Below, one piece after another: positions 16,529-26,039 of a stretch of DNA of 64,000 bases. Location: NCBI GenBank assembly GCA_016213505.1, contig JACRAF010000030.1:1-64000 (forward strand), in the 5' to 3' direction. Every line of letters starts with the position of its first letter. Position 1 is the first letter of the stretch. Source of the stretch: Devosia nanyangense (GTDB taxonomy: Bacteria; Pseudomonadota; Alphaproteobacteria; Rhizobiales; Devosiaceae). Made by a program: the position numbers and the translations under genes. Under the pieces are notes generated by a model that saw only the letters and a list, made by a program, of their open reading frames with translations, searched no databases and had not been told where the DNA came from.

Positions 16529-19393
16529 TCACTCTAGCCGCGAGTCCATAAGCGCGCGGGCCTGCCGCAGGTCGCCGGTCCAGAACCCCTCTGTGAAGTG
16601 CCCGAAGCACGACGCAAGTGCGTCCTCGGCAGCCGCGTTTCCACCGTGCTGGCGCCAAAGCTTGACGAGGCTCATGGCCGATCGCAGTTCCCAGGCGGGC
16701 GCATGGTCACGGCGGGCGAGCTCGATCGACTCCGTGTAGCAGCCGAGGGCGATCTCCCATTGGCGGGGCGCCTGGAAGCGGATGACATTGCCCTTGATCC
16801 GCAGGATTTCTGGGATGCCGACAATCTGGCCGGAGCTTGTGCAGAGCGCTATCGCCTCGTTGATGGCGTCGAGGCCGCCTTCGAGATCGCCTTGTCGCGC
16901 CAACGCTTCTCCATAGTTGGTAAGGTAGTTGGGGTAGCGCATGCGGAAGCCGCCATCGCGCACTTCTGCCAAGGTCTCGCGAAGGGCCGGCAGGTCGATC
17001 GGGCGGCCGGCATAGAGAGCGAGGCGTATCCGCGGCCCAATGGCCATCGCCTGCCAAATGGTGAGGCCGTGCCGTGTTGCGTGTTCGACGCCGCGCTCGA
17101 CGTAGCCAAAGGCGGCCTCGTAGTCCCGAACGTACATGGCAATGACGGCCGAGCCGTGGAGCAAGGCGTAGCAGAGCGACACCGCATAGGTCGACGCCTC
17201 GGCGTCCTCGAGCTGCCGCCGCGCCGTCGCGACGGCCTGATCGGCAAAACCCTGCAGCCACAGCACCGTCGCCAAAGAACCGCGCGACGTCAGCCGTTGG
17301 TCGAAGTCGAAGCGGGCCGCATCGGGGCGTGTGTCGGAGATCGCCGGCTTGTGAACGATGCTCTCGAGCTGATGCCGCGCCGCCCCTAGGGCGCCGAGCC
17401 ACGACAGCGCAGAGCCAGCCTGCGCATCGGCGTCGCCGGCGGCACTTTTCTGCCCATGGCCTTCGAGTGCCCGAATCTTTTCGGCGACCGCCATAGCTGA
17501 CCGGGAATCGCCGGTCCAGAGCTCGTACTCCGAGAGCCCACGCAGGCACTCGAGCGTCAGGTCCACATCGCGCAGTTTTTCGGCGATTCCCAGTGCCCTG
17601 GAGAGCACATCCTTCACCTTGAGCAGCGGCCCGCGGGAATGAAGGAGCGTCGCGCCAAGCGTCAGGTTGAGAAGCAGCTCATCGTGCGCGCTGCGGTATT
17701 CGGCAAGGCTGTCGTCGAGCGCCCTTTCGACCGCGACCCGGCATTCCTCGATCAGCGACATCTGCTTGCCGAACGGAATTGCCGCGATTGTCAGGCGTAC
17801 ACCCACCGCGCCGGTCGCAGGGTTGGAAAAGGTCCAGCGCAGCGCTCCTCGAACGTCGTCGACGTGGCCGGCGTAGCGGGCCAGCCAAGCCATGCGCTGC
17901 AGTCGCTCGATATCGGCCTTGGCGACGCCAAGCAGCTCGATACAGTACTCGGCGTGACGCAGGCGCGCTGCCTCAGTCTCGTCGTGCTCCGCCAATTTCT
18001 CCAAAGCATAGGCGCGAGTAGAGTCGAGCTGGCGGTACTCCAATTCGGTGTTGCGAAACTCGGCAGCAACCAGTGACTTGGCGACGAGCCGCGACAGGTT
18101 CGCGATCACCGCGCTCCCGTCGAGCCGATCGTCGATCGCGACGGCACACGCCGCTTCGAGGCTGAAGGCTCCGGCAAACACCGAGAGCCTGCGCATAAGC
18201 ATTTGCTCGTGCTTCGACAGAAGAGCGTGGCTCCAGTCGATGGTCGCCAGCAGCGTGTGATGCCGCTCCGGTCCGCCGCGCCGGTTTTCGAGCAGAGCAA
18301 AGCGATCGTCCAACGCTCGCAGCAAGCCGCGCGGCCCCAAGGTATCGACATGGGTCGCGGCGAGTTCGATCGCCAGGGCCAGGCCGTCGAGCCGACGGCA
18401 GATCTCGGCCGTCGTCGGTGCGTCCGCATCGCTGAGCGCGAAGGTCTCGTCGCGGTCAGTCGCCCGATCGACGAACAACTGAACTGCCGGGAAAGTGAGC
18501 GCTTCGCTGGCGCTGAGCGCATGGGTTTCGTCGGGCGTGGCGAGACCCGGCAGCCGGCGGACCCGCTCACCCGTGAGGCGAAGTGGCTCGCGGCTGGTCG
18601 CCAGCACCCTCACTTTGCCGGCTGTCGCGATGATCCGGTCGACGCATGCGGCAGCGCCGTCGATGACGTGCTCGCAGCTGTCGAGAATGAGCAGCATGTC
18701 CTTGTCGCGGACATAGTGGGCGAGCGCTTCGAGCGTGTTGGCCGAATGCGCAGGAAGCCCGATGATTGTGGCGATTGCGTTGGCGACGAGGTCGGCGTCG
18801 CGCAGGGTGGAAAGATCGACGAGCCAGACCCCGTCGCGCGGCCCTCCGAGGCTCTCTTCTGCGACAGCCAGCGCGACGGTAGTCTTGCCGATGCCACCCG
18901 GGCCCACGATCGAAACGAGCCGGCTCTCGCGCAGCTCGACCCCGATGGTCTCGATCGCCGATTGCCGACCGATGATGCGGGTGGCGGCAGTGGGGAGGTT
19001 GTGGTTGGCGGCTAGTGCCGGTCCAGGTGCGGTCGCCCAGTCAGGTAGCCTGAGGATTTCGACCGGCAGAACGAAGCGATAGCCGCGCCCAACCACTGTC
19101 GCGATGTATTGCGGCGATCCCGTCCCCTCGCCCAGGGCGCGGCGCAGGGCATTGATGTTCACCTTGAGATTGCTATCCTCGACGAACAGATTGGGCCAGA
19201 CACGCACGATCAGATCGCGCTTGCTGACTGTCTCGCCGGGCCGTTCGACGAGGACGGTCAGGATGTCGAGAGCCCGGCCGCCGATCCGCACCGGCTGGCC
19301 GTCGCGGAGCAGCAGCTGCCGCGCCGGCACCAGCCGAAATGGTCCGAAAGCATAGGATTCAGTGCCGCTTCGTGTCGCCAGACTTTCCGCCAT
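16529..19393 (-). CDS. Winged-helix regulator with NB-ARC-type NTPase and TPR-like repeats
   Basis: The 954-residue cytosolic protein has three parts. Residues about 15-110 form an OmpR/CadC-type winged helix (LDILTVLVERPGETVSKRDL and YIATVVGRGYRFVLP). Residues about 140-420 form a STAND/NB-ARC-like NTPase with P-loop GPGGIGKTT at 164-172 and Walker B LLILDSCEHV. The remaining 500 residues are helical and TPR-like. This is the architecture of AfsR/SARP-like ATPase regulators, in which ligand sensing through the repeats gates DNA binding. It is divergent from the AraC regulator gene at 19524, with 130 bases between them. The target may be the MFS or hydrolase genes of the same module; that is inference. 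Confidence 0.85.
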   Translation of the reverse strand: MAESLATRSGTESYAFGPFRLVPARQLLLRDGQPVRIGGRALDILTVLVERPGETVSKRDLIVRVWPNLFVEDSNLKVNINALRRALGEGTGSPQYIATVVGRGYRFVLPVEILRLPDWATAPGPALAANHNLPTAATRIIGRQSAIETIGVELRESRLVSIVGPGGIGKTTVALAVAEESLGGPRDGVWLVDLSTLRDADLVANAIATIIGLPAHSANTLEALAHYVRDKDMLLILDSCEHVIDGAAACVDRIIATAGKVRVLATSREPLRLTGERVRRLPGLATPDETHALSASEALTFPAVQLFVDRATDRDETFALSDADAPTTAEICRRLDGLALAIELAATHVDTLGPRGLLRALDDRFALLENRRGGPERHHTLLATIDWSHALLSKHEQMLMRRLSVFAGAFSLEAACAVAIDDRLDGSAVIANLSRLVAKSLVAAEFRNTELEYRQLDSTRAYALEKLAEHDETEAARLRHAEYCIELLGVAKADIERLQRMAWLARYAGHVDDVRGALRWTFSNPATGAVGVRLTIAAIPFGKQMSLIEECRVAVERALDDSLAEYRSAHDELLLNLTLGATLLHSRGPLLKVKDVLSRALGIAEKLRDVDLTLECLRGLSEYELWTGDSRSAMAVAEKIRALEGHGQKSAAGDADAQAGSALSWLGALGAARHQLESIVHKPAISDTRPDAARFDFDQRLTSRGSLATVLWLQGFADQAVATARRQLEDAEASTYAVSLCYALLHGSAVIAMYVRDYEAAFGYVERGVEHATRHGLTIWQAMAIGPRIRLALYAGRPIDLPALRETLAEVRDGGFRMRYPNYLTNYGEALARQGDLEGGLDAINEAIALCTSSGQIVGIPEILRIKGNVIRFQAPRQWEIALGCYTESIELARRDHAPAWELRSAMSLVKLWRQHGGNAAAEDALASCFGHFTEGFWTGDLRQARALMDSRLE

Positions 19394-19523
19394 GCCCCCT
19401 CACACTCGCCGGACGCCGCCGCAGCTTAGCACAGCCGACGCGAGGTTTTTAACCGCGCTTAACTCGCCCCGGCACGCAGCGAGGTAGAGGGTCGCGACGG
19501 TTAGGCAAGGCGGGACAGCGCTG

Positions 19524-20408
19524 ATGAGGCTAGTGATCCACGACGACCAGAAGGGCCCTCCAGGCAACATCCTGATCAATGTGGCCGCTTGGACGGGCCT
19601 GCATGTCGAACACCGACAGATCGCGCCGGGCGTGCACCACTGCGATCGGCAGGTCTACACCGAGTTGGCCTATATCCTTTCGGGACGATCCGGTTTGCGG
19701 CGGCGAGCCGAAGGGAAGCTGCAGGAGGGTCTGGCGCTCCCGGGCACGAGCTGGCTGGCGCCGGCGGGTACGGAAGAAACCGTGCTCGAATTCGAAGGAG
19801 AAACCGAGTGCCTGATCATCCATTTGTCGCCCCGGCTTCTCGAAGACAGCGCGCTGATTGACCACGGCATCGATCCCGCGCGGGCGGATCTGGTCTATGC
19901 GGGCGGTTTTGCCGACCCGACACTCTCGCAGATCGGGATGGCCATCCGTGGTCTGCTTGGTAGGCCGAACCAGCCAGTCGACCGGCTCCTGGCCGACGGT
20001 CTGCGCACGGCGCTCGCGGCGCATCTGATCGGCAACTACACAGTCGACCGCTGGCAGCCGCCGTCGCGCCTGCCAGCGCTGGAGCCTAGGCGTCTGCAGC
20101 GGGTTCTGAGCTATGTCGATGCGCGACTGGGCGAGGCCATTTCGCTCGAGGACCTCGCGGGCGAGGCCTGTCTCAGCCCCTATCATTTTGCCCGCCTCTT
20201 CCATCAGGCGATGGGGCGGCCCCCGCATCGGTATGTCGTCGAGCGGCGGATTTCCGCGGCGCAGGAACGTCTGCGCACTCGGCGTGCCTCGATGGCAGAG
20301 GTGGCGCTCGACACCGGTTTCGGCACCCAGGCCAATTTCTCGCGCGTCTTCCGCAAGGTGACTGGGCTGACGCCGCGCCAGTATCGGGACACGCAGGCTA
20401 GCTGGTAG
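19524..20408 (+). CDS. AraC-family transcriptional regulator with cupin-like sensor domain
   Basis: The 294-residue protein has an N-terminal cupin-like region (RQIAPGVHHCDRQVYTELAY and a beta-rich stretch to about 110). At about 195-290 are two helix-turn-helix units, including SLEDLAGEACLSPYHFARLF and the signature AEVALDTGFGTQANFSRVFR. The second HTH is well conserved, so DNA binding is likely. The alpha/beta hydrolase and MFS genes downstream lie on the same strand, so it may control their expression in response to a small organic ligand. The hydrolase gene has its own ribosome site after 171 bases. Confidence 0.88.
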   Translation: MRLVIHDDQKGPPGNILINVAAWTGLHVEHRQIAPGVHHCDRQVYTELAYILSGRSGLRRRAEGKLQEGLALPGTSWLAPAGTEETVLEFEGETECLIIHLSPRLLEDSALIDHGIDPARADLVYAGGFADPTLSQIGMAIRGLLGRPNQPVDRLLADGLRTALAAHLIGNYTVDRWQPPSRLPALEPRRLQRVLSYVDARLGEAISLEDLAGEACLSPYHFARLFHQAMGRPPHRYVVERRISAAQERLRTRRASMAEVALDTGFGTQANFSRVFRKVTGLTPRQYRDTQASW

Positions 20409-20579
20409 CCGGCCGCAAGATATGCGGCAAGTTCGGCAAGCTCGGGAAATACGCGGGCCTTCGTCCCTCCTACGGTGTTCCCATCGGAACGAAAGAGTGG
20501 CCGCGGACCGCGCCATTCCCTGAACTTTATTCACCCTGCGGCCGCCGGCACAGGGCAATCACCAGCGAAGGAGACTAGA

Positions 20580-21338
20580 ATGTCTATCAAGACCGCTATT
20601 GCGGCCGCCGTAATCGGCACGGCGGGTGTGGTTACCGCGGCTGTCGGCCAGGATGCCCCTTCAATCGTGCTCGTTCATGGGGCATGGGCGAATGGCTCGA
20701 GCTGGGCGGCAGTTATCCCGCTGCTCCAGCAGCACGGGCTGCACGTCGTTGCTGTCCACAACCCCGCCTCCTCATTCGAGGCCGACGTTGCCGCGACCCG
20801 CCGCGTCATCGACGACCAGCCCGGCAAGGTCATCCTCGTCGGCCACTCCTATGGCGGCGCAATCATCACCGAGGCGGGCAACAGCGACAAGGTAACAGCG
20901 CTAGTCTACGTCGCCGCCTTCGCGCCGGCGATCGGCCAGTCCGTCAACGCCATTGTTGGGGCGGCGCCGGCGCCTCCGGCCTGGCAGGGCGAGATCCATG
21001 CCGACGCGCAGGGCTGGCTGACCTGGTCGGCTGCGGGCATGGCGAAGTACTTCGCGCCCGACATCCCCCCTGAGGCTGCGGCGCTGTTGGCCGCCACCCA
21101 GGCACCGCTCTTCTCGGGCGCCTTCGACGGTCAGGTGACCGCGGCCTCCTATGCGTCCAAGCCGAGCTGGTACGTGATCGCCGACAATGACCAGATTATC
21201 CCGCCACAACTACAGCAGATATTCGCCGACGGCATGAAAGCGACGACGGTTCATGTGGCCTCCAGTCATGTTCCGATGATCTCCCAGCCGCAAGTGGTGG
21301 CCGATGCCATCTTCGCGGCGGTCGAGGGGATGCAGTAG
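20580..21338 (+). CDS. Exported alpha/beta hydrolase
   Basis: ATG 20580 is preceded by GAAGGAGA. The first 23 residues (SIKTAIAAAVIGTAGVV...) form a signal peptide, so the enzyme is periplasmic. The 252-residue protein shows the oxyanion HGAWANGSSW block, the nucleophile elbow GHSYGG, a late acid in VIADNDQIIPP and the catalytic His in VASSHVPMISQP. This arrangement is typical of the AB_hydrolase_6 group (salicylate-esterase or EstC-like). Substrate unknown. It stands between an AraC regulator and an efflux-type MFS gene, a common pattern for detoxification of small aromatic or ester compounds. Confidence 0.88.
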   Translation: MSIKTAIAAAVIGTAGVVTAAVGQDAPSIVLVHGAWANGSSWAAVIPLLQQHGLHVVAVHNPASSFEADVAATRRVIDDQPGKVILVGHSYGGAIITEAGNSDKVTALVYVAAFAPAIGQSVNAIVGAAPAPPAWQGEIHADAQGWLTWSAAGMAKYFAPDIPPEAAALLAATQAPLFSGAFDGQVTAASYASKPSWYVIADNDQIIPPQLQQIFADGMKATTVHVASSHVPMISQPQVVADAIFAAVEGMQ

Positions 21339-21446
21339 CCCCCTGCATCCACGAAGCCGGCGGCGTTCGCCTCCCCGACGCCGCCGGCCACCGGACAGCT
21401 GCACCGCCGCTCAGGATCCCTTCAATTCCCAAAGTGAGCAAAAGCC

Positions 21447-22682
21447 ATGTCGAATGAAAGTGTGCTGGCCGGTGCCGGCTTGGCCGAAGGTGCCGGACCG
21501 GCTGCCGGAAGAGTAGCGCGCAGACTGGCGCTCTTCGCCCTCGCGCTAGGCACCTTCTCCATAGGTACCACCGAGTTTGCCAGCATGGGCATCATCCAGC
21601 TTTTTTCGGCTTCATTGGGTGTCGACATCCCCACGGCGACGCACGCCATCACCGCCTACGCGATCGGCGTCGTCATCGGCGCACCATCCCTGACGCTGTT
21701 CGCCGCGCGGCTCAACCGCCGGACCCTGCTGCTGTTGTTGATCGGCATCTTCATCCTCGGCAACCTACTGTCGGCCGTTGCCGACGGGCTGGGCATGTTC
21801 GTTGTCGCCCGCCTCATCACCGGACTGCCGCAGGGCGCATACTTCGGCGCTGGAGCAGTCGTTGCATCCCATGTGGTCGGTCCCGGACATGCCGGCCGAG
21901 CGTTCGCGATCGTCATGGCGGGATTGACGGTGGCAACGGTCGTGGGTTCGCCGATCGCAACCTTTCTGGGGCAGACTGTCGGATGGCGGGCCACCTATTT
22001 GTGCATCGGCGGGCTAGGCGTCGCATCCTTGCTGTCGCTTTGGTTCTTGGTGCCGCGCAGCTCCGAGCTCGACGGAGCCTCGATCGCGCATGAACTGAGT
22101 GGTCTGCGGAACGGTCGTGTCTGGCTGACGATGACGGTCGCCGCCTTGGGCATCTCGTCCATCTTTGCGGTCTACGCCTTCATTGGCCCCTTCGTCACGG
22201 ACCTGGTGCTGCTGCCCCGAGAGGCCATCCCGCTCGCCCTGGCGCTATTCGGCATCGGCATGACGGTCGGCAATCTCTATGGCGGCCGCCTAGCCGATGC
22301 ACACCCGAACCGCGGCATCGTCGCCGGCTACGGCTGTGCCCTCGTCGTGCTCATTGCCCTGGGCATTTGGGGCGCCAGCACCTGGATCCTGTTCCCGGCA
22401 CTGTTCGGCGTCGGCGCGACGATGATGGCGGCAATTCCGGCCATCCAGGTGCGCCTCACCAGCCTCGCCCCGGAATCGCGGACACTGATGGGCGCGATGA
22501 ATCTCGCTTCCCTCAATGTGGCAAACGCTCTTGGCGCCTGGGCGGGCGGTCTCACAATCGGGGCGGGCCTGGGCCTGCTATCGGCCGTCTGGGCCGGCTT
22601 TGCCCTCACTGTGGCGGGACTGCTGCTATTCCTGACCATTATTGTGGGGCGCCGGCGCGAACTGACGGTCAGGCCGGGTTAG
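21447..22682 (+). CDS. MFS transporter, DHA1-type (AraJ/arabinose-efflux-like)
   Basis: The 411-residue protein has 12 predicted membrane helices. It begins ALFALALGTFSIGTTEFASM, the D/E-containing first helix of the AraJ/YdhP/CmlA-type efflux permeases, and has RLITGLPQGAYFGAGAVVA in helix 4. AAAAGCC at 21439-21445 is a weak ribosome site. It lies 108 bases after the hydrolase gene on the same strand and is the last gene before the island right end. It probably exports a small toxic compound or sugar; the substrate is not deducible. Confidence 0.87.
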   Translation: MSNESVLAGAGLAEGAGPAAGRVARRLALFALALGTFSIGTTEFASMGIIQLFSASLGVDIPTATHAITAYAIGVVIGAPSLTLFAARLNRRTLLLLLIGIFILGNLLSAVADGLGMFVVARLITGLPQGAYFGAGAVVASHVVGPGHAGRAFAIVMAGLTVATVVGSPIATFLGQTVGWRATYLCIGGLGVASLLSLWFLVPRSSELDGASIAHELSGLRNGRVWLTMTVAALGISSIFAVYAFIGPFVTDLVLLPREAIPLALALFGIGMTVGNLYGGRLADAHPNRGIVAGYGCALVVLIALGIWGASTWILFPALFGVGATMMAAIPAIQVRLTSLAPESRTLMGAMNLASLNVANALGAWAGGLTIGAGLGLLSAVWAGFALTVAGLLLFLTIIVGRRRELTVRPG

Positions 22683-22698
22683 CGGGTTTCACCACAAC

Positions 22699-22894
22699 GG
22701 GGTTTCATCCTGGGTTTCAAGTTCGCGCGATTGAATGCGATAGTCCGAGACGGTTTGCGACGACCTTGGAGCGAATTTCCAAATTGCACCAACGTCTTGT
22801 GGTACGATTTGACACGGTTTGTGGCGCCACGTTCTAGAACGAAGTCCTATTGAAAATCCGCGTGTCGGTGGTTCAATTCCGCCCCCGGGCACCA
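22699..22894 (+). repeat. Right end of the island (junction copy 3, attR-like, displaced tRNA-Phe 3' half)
   Basis: The block begins GGGGTTTCATCCTGGGTTTC and ends with 44 bases (22851-22894) matching tRNA-Phe from the anticodon loop to ACCA. There are five differences. Four fall in the T stem and are compensatory (ACTGG/CCGGT becomes GGTGG/CCGCC), and one is in the T loop, so this was once part of a working tRNA. No 5' half is present, so it is not a tRNA gene. Core-like sequence starts immediately after. Confidence 0.88.
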
Positions 22895-22988
22895 CTGCCA
22901 GCCGATCCGCTCCATCCCGTTCGCTGCCGTGGACGCCCCGCGTTCAAAGGTCTAGGCTTCCCCGTCGTCGACAAATCGGGGGGTTTGG

Positions 22989-23115
22989 ATGGCCGATCAG
23001 AAAGCACCCGGCTTCTTGGGAAGCGGCCTCGCGCGTGGCGATCTTCGTCATCGCCTTCATCATCGCGTTCGCCGTCTACTATGTGCTCAACACCTACGTG
23101 CTGAGCGGCCTCTAG
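22989..23115 (+). pseudogene. Small single-helix membrane protein, apparently frameshifted
   Basis: ATG 22989 starts MADQKAPGFLGSGLA, but the hydrophobic segment VAIFVIAFIIAFAVYYVLNT, ending LSGL at 23115, lies in another frame. A single indel near 23030 would give one 40-residue protein with a soluble N terminus and one membrane helix, a common form in Hyphomicrobiales. Alternatives are a start at GTG 23035, giving only the helix, or a sequencing error. Function is unknown. Confidence 0.4.
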
Positions 23116-23169
23116 GGGCCGCGCCGGCGTCGCCGATCAACGCGCCTTTCGGGCGAGCCTTGGTTTTGC

Positions 23170-23334
23170 CTATTGCACCGCCGTCAGGAACATTCCCGCC
23201 AGCACCACGATCATCGCCGAGGCGACCACGGCGGCGACCAGCATCTGCTTGGCGCGGCTGTGCTCGCGGGCGATCTCGTAGCGCACCAGCGGCGCCGGCT
23301 TCATGTCGGAATGACCGAGTTCGATATGTGCCAT
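23170..23334 (-). CDS. Small membrane protein, 54 residues
   Basis: The frame starts at ATG 23334 with GAGGAG nine bases upstream and encodes MAHIELGHSDMKPAPLVRYE, a charged stretch with two arginines, then one membrane helix (MLVAAVVASAMIVVLAGMFL) and TAVQ. The hydrophilic half is likely cytosolic. The good ribosome site and clean composition support a real gene; only short lengths keep it out of routine annotation. Genes of this form (one C-terminal helix after a conserved RYEIAREHS-type helix) are widespread in Rhizobiales, with unknown role. Confidence 0.65.
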   Translation of the reverse strand: MAHIELGHSDMKPAPLVRYEIAREHSRAKQMLVAAVVASAMIVVLAGMFLTAVQ

Positions 23335-23517
23335 CTGAACACACTCCTCGGAGCGGAGTGTGCGGATGCGGCCCCCCGCTGACGAGCCCGGACTGGATTT
23401 GCGGTTAATTTAGTTCAAATGCGCTCGCCGCCGCCGGGTGTGGCGTTGCTGCCATTTTCCCGCCCCGTCCGGCACGCTAAGTTGCGGTAAAACTCGCCCC
23501 CTCGGATTCTCCCGTTC

Positions 23518-24045
23518 ATGTCGATCACCCGCCGCGCCTTCATCGTCATCGGCGCGGGCGCTTCGCTCAGCGCCTGCGCCGCGATCGGCGGCTTGAGTAC
23601 GGCCGTGCCCGGCGGCGCCACGACGCCGCAGCAGCTCAATGCGGCATCGATCCTCGCGGCGGTGAACGCGGCGCGCCGCAGCAATGGCGGTCACCCGCCG
23701 CTCGGCTACAATGTCGCGCTCGAAGCCGCGGCACGGTCGCAGGCCAATCTGATGGCGTCCAAGGATCAGCTGGCGCACGATCTGGGCGTCACCCTGCGCG
23801 AGCGGGTCACCGCGGCCGGCTATCTGGGCGCGGTCGGCGAGAACATCGCCGGCGGTCAGCAGACGCTCGAACAGGCGATCGACGGCTGGCTCAATTCTCC
23901 CGGCCACCGCTCAACCCTGCTCAGCGACAAATTCACCGAGTTCGGCCTCGCCGTCACCCGCGTCGCCGCCGGGCGCAAGAGCCGCTACGGCATTTACTGG
24001 TGCTTCATCGCCGGCGGCTCGTTCGACGCCTGGCGGAGGGGGTAG
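23518..24045 (+). CDS. CAP-domain (SCP/YkwD-like) lipoprotein
   Basis: The 175-residue protein starts with a twin-arginine-like stretch (SITRRAFIVIGAG) and a lipobox LSAC with Cys20, so it is probably lipidated and periplasmic. A CAP domain follows: AVNAARRSNGGHPPLGYNVA, then AHDLGVTLRERVTAAGY, VGENIAGG and WLNSPGHRSTLL. The conserved His and Glu of the CAP cavity are in HDLGV, GENIA and GHRSTLL. Bacterial CAP proteins are linked to envelope maintenance and lipid or peptide binding, but the exact activity is unknown. It is monocistronic, convergent with the minus-strand gene at 24070. Confidence 0.88.
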   Translation: MSITRRAFIVIGAGASLSACAAIGGLSTAVPGGATTPQQLNAASILAAVNAARRSNGGHPPLGYNVALEAAARSQANLMASKDQLAHDLGVTLRERVTAAGYLGAVGENIAGGQQTLEQAIDGWLNSPGHRSTLLSDKFTEFGLAVTRVAAGRKSRYGIYWCFIAGGSFDAWRRG

Positions 24046-24069
24046 GGCGGGGCGTCCGCTCCGCTCTCC

Positions 24070-24396
24070 TCAATCGGAAAGCGTTGGGAACGACCGATCC
24101 TTCAGCTTTTTGATCGCGTCTTTGCCCCTGCTGTTCTGGCGGAGGATGACGTCGTCCTCTGTCGCACCGCAAGCGAGCAACGCCGCGGAGCAGTCGCTGA
24201 CACACAGATCCAGGCTCAGTTGGTCACTAAAGCCCGACCCGGGAAAGTTGAGATGGCAGGTGGCCGCGCAAAGGTTGTAGGCCGCCTCGCAAAGGCCATC
24301 GACATCGACCCCGATATCGTCTTTGGCGAGGGAGGGGCCTGCGATGCAACCGAGGAAAAGGATCGATGCCGAAAATACTCTGGTTAGCCTGTTCAT
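24070..24396 (-). CDS. Secreted small Cys-rich protein
   Basis: The 108-residue product has a signal peptide ending SLAKDD after about 24 residues. Six cysteines of the mature part form a mirror-symmetric pattern: GLCEAAYNLCAATC (CX6CX3C), then 17 residues, then LCVSDCSAALLAC (CX3CX6C). This would make two antiparallel helices held by disulfides, resembling a helical hairpin. The C terminus is basic. The frame continues upstream past the Met codon, but Met at 24396 best fits the signal peptide. I know no named family. It lies 155 bases downstream of glpK on the same strand and is probably an independent unit. Confidence 0.62.
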   Translation of the reverse strand: MNRLTRVFSASILFLGCIAGPSLAKDDIGVDVDGLCEAAYNLCAATCHLNFPGSGFSDQLSLDLCVSDCSAALLACGATEDDVILRQNSRGKDAIKKLKDRSFPTLSD

Positions 24397-24551
24397 CGCG
24401 TCCGCCTTTCCGCAAGCCGTGATGGCGAGCGGCTCACGGTCGTCCTTCGCCAATGAACGGCAGGTGACGGTGGCAGTCAGGAGCCCATCGATGTCACGCA
24501 ATGAACTTGCCGCGGAAGGTCCAGCGAGCGGCGGGATGGGTGCGCCGCCCC

Positions 24552-26035
<1,484 letters not shown>

Positions 26036-26039
<4 letters not shown>

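Larger units (their letters stand above)
665..22894. mobile_element. Composite genomic island of three modules at tRNA-Phe, no integrase visible
   Basis: The left limit is the intact tRNA-Phe; the right limit is a 44-base copy of the tRNA 3' half ending in ACCA at 22894 (39 of 44 positions equal by eye). Two inner junctions at 3625-3861 and 14511-14746 resemble the right-end block at 22699-22894, and each contains TATTGAAAATCCG or a one-base variant of it. This divides the island into module I (665-about 3790), module II (about 3800-14670) and module III (about 14680-22870). Cargo differs completely between modules. No tyrosine or serine recombinase gene could be found, so the modules are either immobile relics or are moved by an integrase acting in trans. 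Confidence 0.75.

Noticed and set aside
22849..22894. Second tRNA-Phe gene
   Set aside because: Only the 3' half from the anticodon loop is present; there is no acceptor 5' strand or D-arm. It is a displaced attachment-site copy.
3500..22894. Integrase gene hidden in the island
   Set aside because: No frame in the island shows the Arg-His-Arg-Tyr pattern of a tyrosine recombinase or a serine recombinase start; the gaps next to the junctions are too short for one.
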